Assembly: GCA_003228415.1 (NCBI GenBank)
Contig: QIDL01000268.1
Span: 1 to 6,726, forward strand
Direction: 5' to 3'
Origin: Gammaproteobacteria bacterium
GTDB taxonomy: Bacteria; Pseudomonadota; Gammaproteobacteria; Pseudomonadales; Azotimanducaceae
Length of the DNA: 6,726 nucleotides
Position numbers and translations under genes: made by a program. Of this stretch, positions 1 to 5,449 are shown one piece after another; the stretch's first letter is position 1, and the number at the start of each line of letters is the position of its first letter. The notes below the pieces were generated by a model. That model made no database searches. It worked only from the letters and a program-made list of their open reading frames with translations, and had not been told where the DNA came from.

Positions 1-1
1 C

Positions 2-409
2 ATGCTGATCTCGATGGTGCTCGGTTACGCGCTGCTGTTTGTCGGTATTGGCCTGTTCATACAGGGCTGGCGCGAACTCCACCGTGCGCACCAGGAGAAT
101 CGGCTTGCAACGTCAGGCTTGTACAGCATCGTGAGGCATCCTCAGTATACGGGACTGTTCATCGGGCTTTTCGGCGAGGGGGTCGTGCACTGGCCGACGC
201 TTTTCTCGGTGGGGTTGTTTCCTGTAATCGTGCTTGCCTACGGTTTGCTGGCAAACCGCGAGGAAAAACGGGTAGCCGAACAGTTCGGGGAAGAGTACCT
301 CGCTTATCAACGACGGGTGCCGATGTTCCTTCCGCTCGCGGGTCAATGGCGGCGGTTGGTCGAGCGTTCCAGCGTGGTGGACGACAAGGATGAGCATCCC
401 CCTGGTTGA
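2..409 (+). CDS. Isoprenylcysteine carboxyl methyltransferase-like (NnrU/ICMT superfamily) membrane protein, 5'-truncated
   Basis: This is the C-terminal part of an integral-membrane, SAM-dependent methyltransferase of the ICMT/PEMT superfamily. The visible 135 residues hold a hydrophobic helix (about 3-20), the hallmark GLYSIVRHPQYTG (39-51), whose RHP is the SAM/phosphate-binding turn of the family, a second hydrophobic segment (about 52-82), and the conserved tail with paired glutamates (REEKR, 86-90), FGEEYLAYQRRVPMFLP (95-111). Relatives are usually longer, with one or more extra helices at the N terminus. The frame is open to the left edge, so the ATG at base 2 is probably internal and the gene starts outside the window. 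The last 25 residues are charged and unlike the family core. The substrate cannot be told: ICMT-like proteins in bacteria rarely have a known one. A 129-nt gap separates it from the next gene. Confidence 0.85.
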   Translation: MLISMVLGYALLFVGIGLFIQGWRELHRAHQENRLATSGLYSIVRHPQYTGLFIGLFGEGVVHWPTLFSVGLFPVIVLAYGLLANREEKRVAEQFGEEYLAYQRRVPMFLPLAGQWRRLVERSSVVDDKDEHPPG

Positions 410-478
410 TCAGGGTGCGCGGCGTTCGCCACTACCAGGCAGGAGAGGCATGGGCGATGTCGTTTCCATCTGATCCAA

Positions 479-505
479 CGCCGCTCAGCCAACCGGCGGG
501 CTTTT
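479..505 (+). terminator. Weak candidate intrinsic terminator after the methyltransferase gene
   Basis: A 5-bp GC stem (CGCCG 479-483 with CGGCG 494-498) closes a 10-nt loop and is followed by GGC and then TTTT (502-505). The stem is short, the loop large and the T-run only four bases, so this is a weak candidate. It lies 70 nt after the methyltransferase stop and just before the DUF998 gene, where a transcription boundary would make sense. Confidence 0.25.
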
Positions 506-538
506 GTCAAGGCGTGAACGTTACAGACCGTTTTAGTT

Positions 539-1171
539 ATGAGTACTGAGACAACCATTCCGTCTTCGCTCAGGCGCTACGGGCTGCTTGGCCTTCTCGG
601 TGTGCTTGTATTAATGACATCGCTCATTGTCCTGCACCTGAAAAACACCGGCTTCGACTGGATGCGTGACTATGTCAGCGACATGGCGAATGAACCGCTC
701 GGTTGGCTCTTCGTCGGCGCCGTGCTCGTGCATGGCTTGGGAAATTTAGCCCTCACTCTGGGTCTGCGCGGCGCTCTTCACCCAGGGCGGCTGCGTACCT
801 GGGCGGTCGTGCTCTTCGGCTTGAGCGCTGTGGGCATGTTACTGACCGGGTTGTTTCCCGTTGATCCCCCCGGTCAGGCTGCGAGCTTGACCGGGCGCAT
901 ACACCGCAGCGCCGCCGGCGCCGCCTTTGTGCTCGAACTTGGCGCGCTGTTCGTTTTTTCCGCTGCATTCGCGCGTCACCCTCGCTGGCGCCGACACCGG
1001 GCTGTCTCCCTGGTGTTGTCGGTAAGCGCGGCCGTAGCGGTGACGGCATTTGCTATCGCCATTCTGGTGAGCATTGCGCCGGGCTTGATGGAGCGCACGG
1101 CCCTGGCGGTATTCCTGGCCTGGGAGCTCTGGGTCAGCTTTCAACTGATCCGGCCAGCGTGGCTTCGCTGA
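539..1171 (+). CDS. DUF998 family six-helix membrane protein
   Basis: This 210-residue integral membrane protein has six hydrophobic segments at about residues 15-33, 55-77, 86-106, 124-144, 156-179 and 186-205. The pattern fits the DUF998 family: an early extracytoplasmic loop with DYVSDMANEPLGW (44-56), then GLFPVDPPG (104-112) and a GRIHRSAAG helix start (119-127), which corresponds to the family's GxxH element. The biochemical role of DUF998 is unknown, and nothing here suggests a catalytic site beyond the conserved His122 and acidic residues. The start at 539 gives a short polar N terminus before the first helix, as usual, but the bases ahead of it (TTTTAGTT) hold no good Shine-Dalgarno site. 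The gene stands alone: 129 nt behind the preceding gene and 337 nt ahead of the next, so a shared operon with either is uncertain. Confidence 0.8.
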   Translation: MSTETTIPSSLRRYGLLGLLGVLVLMTSLIVLHLKNTGFDWMRDYVSDMANEPLGWLFVGAVLVHGLGNLALTLGLRGALHPGRLRTWAVVLFGLSAVGMLLTGLFPVDPPGQAASLTGRIHRSAAGAAFVLELGALFVFSAAFARHPRWRRHRAVSLVLSVSAAVAVTAFAIAILVSIAPGLMERTALAVFLAWELWVSFQLIRPAWLR

Positions 1172-1368
1172 TGGCTGGCACCTTTTGCGTGGCGAATTCG
1201 TAACAAAGCGTAATCGGGTTAGGGGCACCTGGGCTTTCGTTCGCGGCGACCCACACACCGGAAAGCGTCGCCCAACCCGTCGTGGGTGGCTCTGAACCCA
1301 TCAATATCACCTTAGCAGGAGTACTGGTACCAATAGGCTGGCCTGCGGCAGCCACGCGGCAATGGCTA

Positions 1369-1389
1369 ACCTATATGTATCATCTAGGT
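1369..1389. promoter_or_regulatory. 21-bp dyad with MerR-operator geometry
   Basis: The left arm ACCTATATG (1369-1377) and right arm CATCTAGGT (1381-1389) are complementary at eight of nine positions around a TAT centre. Length 21 and outer arms ACC...GGT match the known operators of CueR and of CadR/PbrR-type MerR regulators. A TATAAC overlaps the last base of the dyad (1389-1394), so the dyad would fill the space between a poor -35 (CTAACC, 1366-1371) and a -10, the position where MerR proteins bind. Distance to the next gene start is 120 nt. The dyad is seen directly; its use as an operator, and by which protein, is inference. The nearby MerR product encoded at 2002 is the obvious candidate. 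Confidence 0.5.
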
Positions 1390-1441
1390 ATAACTACGCA
1401 TGCCCCGTCGGTTTTTGCCAACTAGACTCGTCACATTGTCG

Positions 1442-1468
1442 TTGGTAGCGTTGTGCCATTGATATAAA
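1442..1468 (+). promoter_or_regulatory. Weak candidate sigma-70 promoter for the 1509 gene
   Basis: TTGGTA (1442-1447) and TATAAA (1463-1468) match the -35 and -10 consensus at four and five of six bases, separated by 15 bp, which is short. A different -35, TTGTCG (1436-1441), would give 21 bp, which is long. Transcription from here would start about 30 nt before the GTG of the small protein gene. An alternative promoter lies at the 1369-1389 dyad. Confidence 0.25.
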
Positions 1469-1508
1469 TTGTTATTAACAGTCCCGGCGCAGCACTGGGG
1501 AAACCGAT

Positions 1509-1910
1509 GTGAACGCACTTGCCGCTATTCGCCACAAACACCACTCAGTAACTGTGCTGAGCGTGGCCTTGTTTGCGTGGCTCGGTGTGCTTGCCACATC
1601 CTGTGCGATGATTATCGTGTCGGAAGCGCCGACGAGCGAAATGAGTTCGGGCATCGGTATTCACGACGATCGTAGCAACTCCAAACCGACGATGTCGATG
1701 GCTGACTGGAAGTACTGTCGCGACCGGTCCGCAGCGCTCAGCGGTGAGTCACCAGAGCTACTCGAGCTCATAACGTTGACTGCCCTGCCGATCGATCCCG
1801 ATCTTTTCAATCCGATACTCTCGAACGAAGTGTCGGGTGATCGTCAAAAGCCTCCGTTACGCGAGGCCTCACCACCGGTTTATCTCGCCACACAGCGGCT
1901 GCGTATCTAA
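1509..1910 (+). CDS. Small exported or membrane-anchored protein of unknown function
   Basis: I do not recognise this 133-residue protein. It has a basic N terminus (IRHKHH, 7-12), one hydrophobic segment (about 14-38) and a polar remainder with no further helix. That fits either a signal anchor or an export signal. LATSC (28-32) puts a cysteine where a lipobox would end, but Ala at -3 is atypical, so lipoprotein status is doubtful. A second cysteine lies in ADWKYCRD (65-72), followed by an acidic Leu-rich stretch (80-92) and a Pro-rich tail. The start is a GTG overlapping an upstream ATG-stop; GGGGAA (1497-1502) is a fair ribosome site seven bases ahead. Codon use resembles the neighbours, which supports a real gene. 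It ends 91 nt before the MerR gene, in the same direction, and may share its transcript. Confidence 0.55.
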   Translation: MNALAAIRHKHHSVTVLSVALFAWLGVLATSCAMIIVSEAPTSEMSSGIGIHDDRSNSKPTMSMADWKYCRDRSAALSGESPELLELITLTALPIDPDLFNPILSNEVSGDRQKPPLREASPPVYLATQRLRI

Positions 1911-1988
1911 GCCGCCAACAATTTGTGTACGCTGACTCGCACGGAACCGGACTGGTGCTGTCAAACCATGTATCGAATCGGAAATTAC

Positions 1989-1994
1989 AGGAGA
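1989..1994 (+). promoter_or_regulatory. Strong ribosome binding site of the MerR gene
   Basis: AGGAGA sits seven bases before the ATG at 2002 and is a near-perfect Shine-Dalgarno sequence, the best in the window. It fixes the start of the regulator and shows that it is translated independently of the upstream small gene. Confidence 0.75.
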
Positions 1995-2001
1995 CTTAAT
2001 C

Positions 2002-2553
2002 ATGCTAAATCAATCGTCATTCGTAAAACAGCTTGGTACGTTGCACGTGGCCGAATTGGCCCGCCTTGCGGACGTTACGCCCGCGACCATTCGATACTAC
2101 GCCCGCATCGGCTTACTGGACCCTGATCGGGAACCGGAGAACGGTTATCGATGTTTCTCCGCGGCGGACCTGCGCCGTGTATCGTTTGTTCGGCAAGCGC
2201 AGGCGCTCGGCCTTACCATCGGCAACATCAAGGCCATTCTCAAAACAGTGGATCACGGTGAAGAACCCTGCGACCTGGTCGAATCACTGGTAAAGCGGCG
2301 TCTTGTTCGAATACGAAATCAGATCGCCGATCTTCAGGCTACGGAGAGCCGGATCAAGCAGGCGCTCGCCTCGTGGAGCATCGTGGGCGACCAGGTGTCC
2401 GAGCAGGACGAATACTGTCGATTGATCGAACGAGCAGCGGTAGGCAATGGCCATTCCACCCGGGTATCCGGCGACCACAGGCGAAAACCGGTGCAGCAGG
2501 ATCCATACGGCCTCGGAGCACATGATGACCCAGCACAATACGCGCCGGTCTGA
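2002..2553 (+). CDS. MerR family transcriptional regulator, CadR/ZntR-like with two ligand-type cysteines
   Basis: This is a dimeric DNA-binding regulator of 183 residues. The N-terminal winged helix-turn-helix is complete: HVAELARLADVTPATIRYY (15-33), then YARIGLLDPDREPENGYR (33-50), a wing ending in CFSAADLRR (51-59), and the second HTH-like part FVRQAQALGLTIGNIKAIL (62-80). A long dimerisation helix follows (about 90-125). Cys90 (EEPCDLV) and Cys139 (EYCRLIE) fall where ZntR, CadR and PbrR carry the first and last metal cysteines. The middle loop cysteine of those proteins is absent: the region reads LASWSIVGDQ. Cys51 in the wing replaces the usual aromatic or basic residue. About 40 residues follow the normal family end (after 142), with no recognisable domain. 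The ligand is unknown; metal, thiol or redox sensing are possible. The gene lies 28 nt before the acyl-CoA dehydrogenase, which is probably its target. LiuR-type control of acyl-CoA genes also uses MerR proteins, but this sequence looks closer to the cysteine-bearing branch. Confidence 0.88.
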   Translation: MLNQSSFVKQLGTLHVAELARLADVTPATIRYYARIGLLDPDREPENGYRCFSAADLRRVSFVRQAQALGLTIGNIKAILKTVDHGEEPCDLVESLVKRRLVRIRNQIADLQATESRIKQALASWSIVGDQVSEQDEYCRLIERAAVGNGHSTRVSGDHRRKPVQQDPYGLGAHDDPAQYAPV

Positions 2554-2570
2554 ACTGGGTTGCGACAGCC

Positions 2571-2575
2571 AGGGA
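2571..2575 (+). promoter_or_regulatory. Ribosome binding site deciding the aidB start
   Basis: AGGGA lies six bases before the ATG at 2582. The frame is open back to 2447 and also contains an ATG pair at about 2522, but family alignment begins at MKHATHEVFNQ and only the 2582 start has a well-spaced site. The longer versions would also overlap the end of the MerR gene. Confidence 0.65.
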
Positions 2576-2581
2576 TCGCAG

Positions 2582-4237
2582 ATGAAGCATGCAACACACG
2601 AGGTCTTCAATCAGTCTCCCCCGCTCGAGAACTACAATCCGTTCCTGAGTGACATCGCCCTGAGTGAGGCCGTGGAGCGGGAAGGTGCGGCCTGGGCGGT
2701 CGGCGAATTGACCAGCTATGGTGAGTTGACGGGTCAGCATGACTTCATTCAACTGGGTTTTCAGGCCAACGAGCATCCGCCCCGACTGCACACGCACGAT
2801 GCCCATGGTCACCGCATTGACTACGTGGAATACCACCCTGCCTACCACGAACTCATGCATGTCGCGATTCAACACGGACTGCATTCGCTACCGTGGACCG
2901 AAGGTCGGCCGGGGACGCATGTTGCCCGTGCGGCAATGGTCTATCTGCAATCCCAGGTGGAAGCGGGGCACGGGTGTCCGCTGACGATGACATTTGCGGC
3001 GATGGCGACACTGCGAAAGCAGCCGGAACTGGCCGCGACCTGGGAGCCCCTGGCGACCGCTCGCGAATACGACAGGCGCAACGTTCCCTTCACCGAGAAG
3101 CGGGGCGTCACGCTGGGTATGGCGATGACTGAAAAGCAGGGCGGATCCGATGTACGTGCGAACACAACTATCGCCAACCCGCTGCAGAGCGGTGGGCCGG
3201 GAGAACCGTACCTTCTGACCGGACACAAGTATTTTGTTTCCGCCCCGATGAGCGACGGATTTCTCGCGCTCGCGCAGGCTCCCGGCGGCTTGTCCTGTTT
3301 CCTGGTGCCGCGTTGGACGCCCGAGGGCGTCAAGAATCCAGTCGAGCTGCAACAACTCAAACGAAAGATGGGTAACGTTTCCAACGCATCCGCCGAAGTG
3401 GAGTTCCGGGATGCGTTGACCTGGCTGGTCGGTGAAGAGGGTCGCGGAGTCGCCAATATCCTGGACATGGTCGCACTCACGCGTTTCGATTGCATGGTGG
3501 CTTCGGCGGCTGGGATGCGCCAGGCCGTCGCACAGATAACCCATCACGCCGGATATCGAAAGGCCTTCGGCAGGATTCTGGATCAGCAACCACTAATGCA
3601 GAACGTCCTGACAGATCTCATCCTGGAAAGCGAGGCCGCAGTTGCGCTCAGCATGCGCACAGCTCGCGCATTGGACAACCAGTCGGAAGAGCGCGAGATG
3701 GCACTGTTTCGTCTGCTCGCCCCGATCGGTAAATATTGGATCTGCAAGCGCGCGCCCGCCCACGCCTATGAGGCGATGGAGTGCATTGGCGGCAGCGGCG
3801 CAATCGAGGAGTGCATCATGCCGCGCCTGTATCGTGAGGCACCGATCAACGCGATCTGGGAAGGTAGCGGAAACATCCAGTGCCTGGATATATTCCGGGC
3901 GATCCGCCGACAGCCGGAGTCGCTGGACGCGCTGCTCGATGAGCTGAAAGCCGCGGCACATCTGAACGAGCACTACGACCGGTACCTGCAGGTGCTGGAA
4001 CGGGACATCGTCTCTCTGCCCAAAGGCCCCGAATCGGCACAGGAGTACCGCGGTCGGGCGCTGATCGAGTCACTCGCACTGGCCGTACAGTCCAGTTTGT
4101 TACTGCGCGCCGGTAACCAGACCGTTGCCGAAGCATTTTGTCTTAGCAGGCTCGCGACTCCGCAGTCTCCGCTATTCGGTGCATTACCCGAGGGCGTGCG
4201 TTGCCGCGAGATTATAGATCGTGCGCGGCCAGGGTGA
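2582..4237 (+). CDS. aidB: AidB-like acyl-CoA dehydrogenase
   Basis: A flavoprotein of the AidB branch of acyl-CoA dehydrogenases, 551 residues against 541 in E. coli AidB. The N terminus has the branch signature THEVFNQSPPLENYNPFLSD (5-24). MAMTEKQGGSDV (180-191) is the FAD/substrate loop, HKYFVSAPMSDGFLALAQ (215-232) and GGLSCFLVPR (235-244) form the beta domain, and TRFDC (300-304) and ICKRAPAHAYEAMECIGGSG (387-406) line the C-terminal helical domain. IWEGSGNIQCLD (425-436) carries Glu427 at the position of the catalytic base proposed for AidB. E. coli AidB has isovaleryl-CoA dehydrogenase activity and binds DNA through a basic C-terminal domain; here residues 441-551 hold 14 Lys/Arg and 15 Asp/Glu, so DNA binding is not evident. 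The natural substrate is unknown. The upstream MerR gene, 28 nt away, suggests co-transcription. Cytosolic; no signal peptide. Confidence 0.93.
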   Translation: MKHATHEVFNQSPPLENYNPFLSDIALSEAVEREGAAWAVGELTSYGELTGQHDFIQLGFQANEHPPRLHTHDAHGHRIDYVEYHPAYHELMHVAIQHGLHSLPWTEGRPGTHVARAAMVYLQSQVEAGHGCPLTMTFAAMATLRKQPELAATWEPLATAREYDRRNVPFTEKRGVTLGMAMTEKQGGSDVRANTTIANPLQSGGPGEPYLLTGHKYFVSAPMSDGFLALAQAPGGLSCFLVPRWTPEGVKNPVELQQLKRKMGNVSNASAEVEFRDALTWLVGEEGRGVANILDMVALTRFDCMVASAAGMRQAVAQITHHAGYRKAFGRILDQQPLMQNVLTDLILESEAAVALSMRTARALDNQSEEREMALFRLLAPIGKYWICKRAPAHAYEAMECIGGSGAIEECIMPRLYREAPINAIWEGSGNIQCLDIFRAIRRQPESLDALLDELKAAAHLNEHYDRYLQVLERDIVSLPKGPESAQEYRGRALIESLALAVQSSLLLRAGNQTVAEAFCLSRLATPQSPLFGALPEGVRCREIIDRARPG

Positions 4238-4353
4238 ACGCCGACTCTGTTGCGGTTCCCTGAACGCCGGTGACTGTTCCATCGCTTTCCAGGGTGAGCT
4301 TTCAACCTCGGTTTTGGGGAAAAACCCGCGACGGGCCTCAGCCCCGGGGGCGC

Positions 4354-4385
4354 TTGACCTGACAGCAGGGTAAAGGTTGTATAAT
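4354..4385 (+). promoter_or_regulatory. hflKC promoter with an unusually long spacer
   Basis: TTGACC (4354-4359, five of six consensus bases) and a perfect TATAAT (4380-4385) are separated by 20 bp. The overlapping CTGACA (4359-4364) would give a 15-bp spacer, also outside the usual range. Spacers of 19-20 bp are the hallmark of promoters activated by MerR proteins, which untwist DNA to align the two elements. Transcription would begin near 4392 and leave a leader of about 70 nt before hflK. No other good promoter lies between aidB and hflK. Confidence 0.6.
4357..4377. promoter_or_regulatory. Possible MerR-type operator inside the hflKC promoter
   Basis: ACCT (4357-4360) and AGGT (4374-4377) face each other across 13 bases, giving the 21-bp outer frame of a CueR-type box; with flanks it reads GACCT...AGGTT over 23 bp, as at E. 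coli copA. It starts inside the -35 and lies slightly towards the -35 side of the spacer, the placement seen in MerR-family promoters. The inner bases are not symmetric, so binding affinity is uncertain. The same outer frame occurs at 1369-1389. Confidence 0.35.
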
Positions 4386-4410
4386 GTGCCCTTACGCTGG
4401 GATGTCAGGG

Positions 4411-4434
4411 GGAGCCCGGCGGCATGCCGGTTCC
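4411..4434 (+). other. Hairpin in the hflK leader
   Basis: GGA (4411-4413) pairs with TCC (4432-4434), and CCGGC (4416-4420) with GCCGG (4426-4430), around the loop GGCAT, with a small internal loop of GC against T. The stem is stable for its size and ends 28 nt before the hflK ATG. It has no T-run, so it is not an intrinsic terminator. An ATG at 4424 lies in the hairpin and is preceded by AGGGGGAG (4407-4414), but extends HflK by only 13 unconserved residues. A role in translation control or transcript stability is possible but unproven. Confidence 0.3.
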
Positions 4435-4462
4435 GACCACTGTCAGCAAAGAGATTTGTCCA

Positions 4463-5449
4463 ATGAATAGACAGCAGCAAGCGCCTGATTTGAGCCAGAT
4501 TAATTTGCCGCGGGGTAGTATCACTCTCGGTATCATCGCCGCATTCGTCATCTGGCTTCTGTATTCGACTCTGTTCACGGTACCGGCGGAATCCGTCGGG
4601 GTGATACAGCGTTTCGGCCGCTACGTAAGTGAAGTAGACCCGGGTCTGCACTTCAAGATACCGTTCGGCGTGGACCGGGTCACCCTGGTTCCCGTCAAGC
4701 GCCAGCTGAAGGAAGAATTCGGCTTCAGCACCCCCGGGGCCACTTTCGCGGACCAATCGTCGGGACCCGGCCAGTGGGTCCTCGAGACCACGATGGTTAC
4801 CGGCGATCTCAATACGGCCCTGGTCGAATGGATCATTCAATTCCGAATAGAGGCGCCATTCGATTTCCTGTTCAATGTCCGAAATCCCGGCGCCACCTTG
4901 CGCGATGTCTCCGAGTCGGTGATGCGCGAAGTTATCGGTGATCGAACCGTGGATGAAGTACTTACAATCGGGCGCCAGGACATCGAATCCAGCGCCCAGG
5001 TCAAATTGCAGGACGTAGTGAACAAGTACGAAATGGGTCTGCGCATTGACCAGATCCAATTGAAGAACGTCAATCCGCCGAGACCAGTGCAGGAGTCCTT
5101 CGATCGGGTGAATGAAGCACAACAGGAGCGAGAGCGCATGATCAACGTAGCACGCGGTGAGTACAACGAAGCCGTTCCTCGCGCTCGCGGCGAGGCGGAT
5201 CAACGCATTCAAGCGGCGGAAGGATACGCCATTCAACGGGTGAACGAGGCTCAAGGTGACGTGCGGAAATTCGATGCGCTGCTTGCCGAATACCTCAAAG
5301 CACCCGACGTGACCAAGCGGCGGTTGTATCTGGAAACATTAAACGAGGTCCTGCCGCGCGTGGAAACCAAGGTGATTGTCGACGAGTCGGCTTCGTCGGT
5401 ATTGCCGCTGCTGCAGCTGGAAACGCCGAAAGCGAGGATTGCGCAATGA
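4463..5449 (+). CDS. hflK: HflK-type SPFH membrane protein (FtsH protease modulator), short form
   Basis: HflK and HflC form a membrane-anchored SPFH cage that encloses FtsH and restricts its access to membrane substrates. This 328-residue protein has one transmembrane helix (about 19-40), an SPFH domain starting VGVIQRFGRYVSEVDPGLHF (45-64) and running to about 205, the block SESVMREVIGDRTVDEVLT (150-168), and the helical region with NPPRPVQESFDRVNEAQQER (204-223), YNEAVPRARGEA (234-245) and RRLYLETLNEVLPRV (286-300). It lacks the long Gly-rich cytosolic tail of E. coli HflK (419 residues) and carries an extra loop GFSTPGATFADQ (87-98), typical of the short HflK family outside the hfq-hflX locus. 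The start at 4463 follows AAGAGA and matches family N termini; an in-frame ATG at 4424 has a better ribosome site but adds unconserved residues. It overlaps hflC by ATGA, pointing to translational coupling and 1:1 synthesis. Confidence 0.92.
   Translation: MNRQQQAPDLSQINLPRGSITLGIIAAFVIWLLYSTLFTVPAESVGVIQRFGRYVSEVDPGLHFKIPFGVDRVTLVPVKRQLKEEFGFSTPGATFADQSSGPGQWVLETTMVTGDLNTALVEWIIQFRIEAPFDFLFNVRNPGATLRDVSESVMREVIGDRTVDEVLTIGRQDIESSAQVKLQDVVNKYEMGLRIDQIQLKNVNPPRPVQESFDRVNEAQQERERMINVARGEYNEAVPRARGEADQRIQAAEGYAIQRVNEAQGDVRKFDALLAEYLKAPDVTKRRLYLETLNEVLPRVETKVIVDESASSVLPLLQLETPKARIAQ

Larger units (their letters stand above)
1172..1508. other. Non-coding intergenic region with a dyad and promoter-like elements
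   Basis: The 337 bases hold no gene I can support. Both strands contain an open stretch of about 70 codons here (minus-strand GTG start at 1355; plus-strand frame 1204-1422 with no good start), but neither has a ribosome binding site or a recognisable family. From about 1360 to 1480 the sequence becomes AT-richer, as expected of a control region. That part contains a 21-bp dyad (1369-1389), a TATAAC directly after it (1389-1394) and a second TATAAA (1463-1468). The likely job is control of the small-protein/merR/aidB group downstream. Confidence 0.6.

Noticed and set aside
1134..1355. Minus-strand open frame of 73 codons, with a phrase (ITLCYE) resembling a motif of DUF4344 putative peptidases
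   Set aside because: It starts with a GTG lacking a ribosome site, runs into the end of the DUF998 gene and lacks the zinc-binding helix that would define the family. A six-residue match is not enough.
1204..1422. Plus-strand open stretch of 72 codons between the DUF998 gene and the small protein gene
   Set aside because: It has no start codon near its beginning, no ribosome site and no recognisable family, and covers the AT-rich control region.
2447..2581. N-terminal extension of the AidB frame by 45 residues
   Set aside because: The extension overlaps the MerR gene, resembles no acyl-CoA dehydrogenase, and the ATG at 2582 has a well-placed AGGGA and matches the family start.
2888..3589. 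Minus-strand open frame of 233 codons opposite aidB
   Set aside because: The plus strand encodes unmistakable AidB motifs over this interval; the opposite frame has no independent support.
4184..5254. Long minus-strand open frame of 356 codons opposite hflK
   Set aside because: It is the antisense of a clearly conserved HflK reading frame and of the promoter region; its translation resembles no family and is explained by codon bias of the sense strand.
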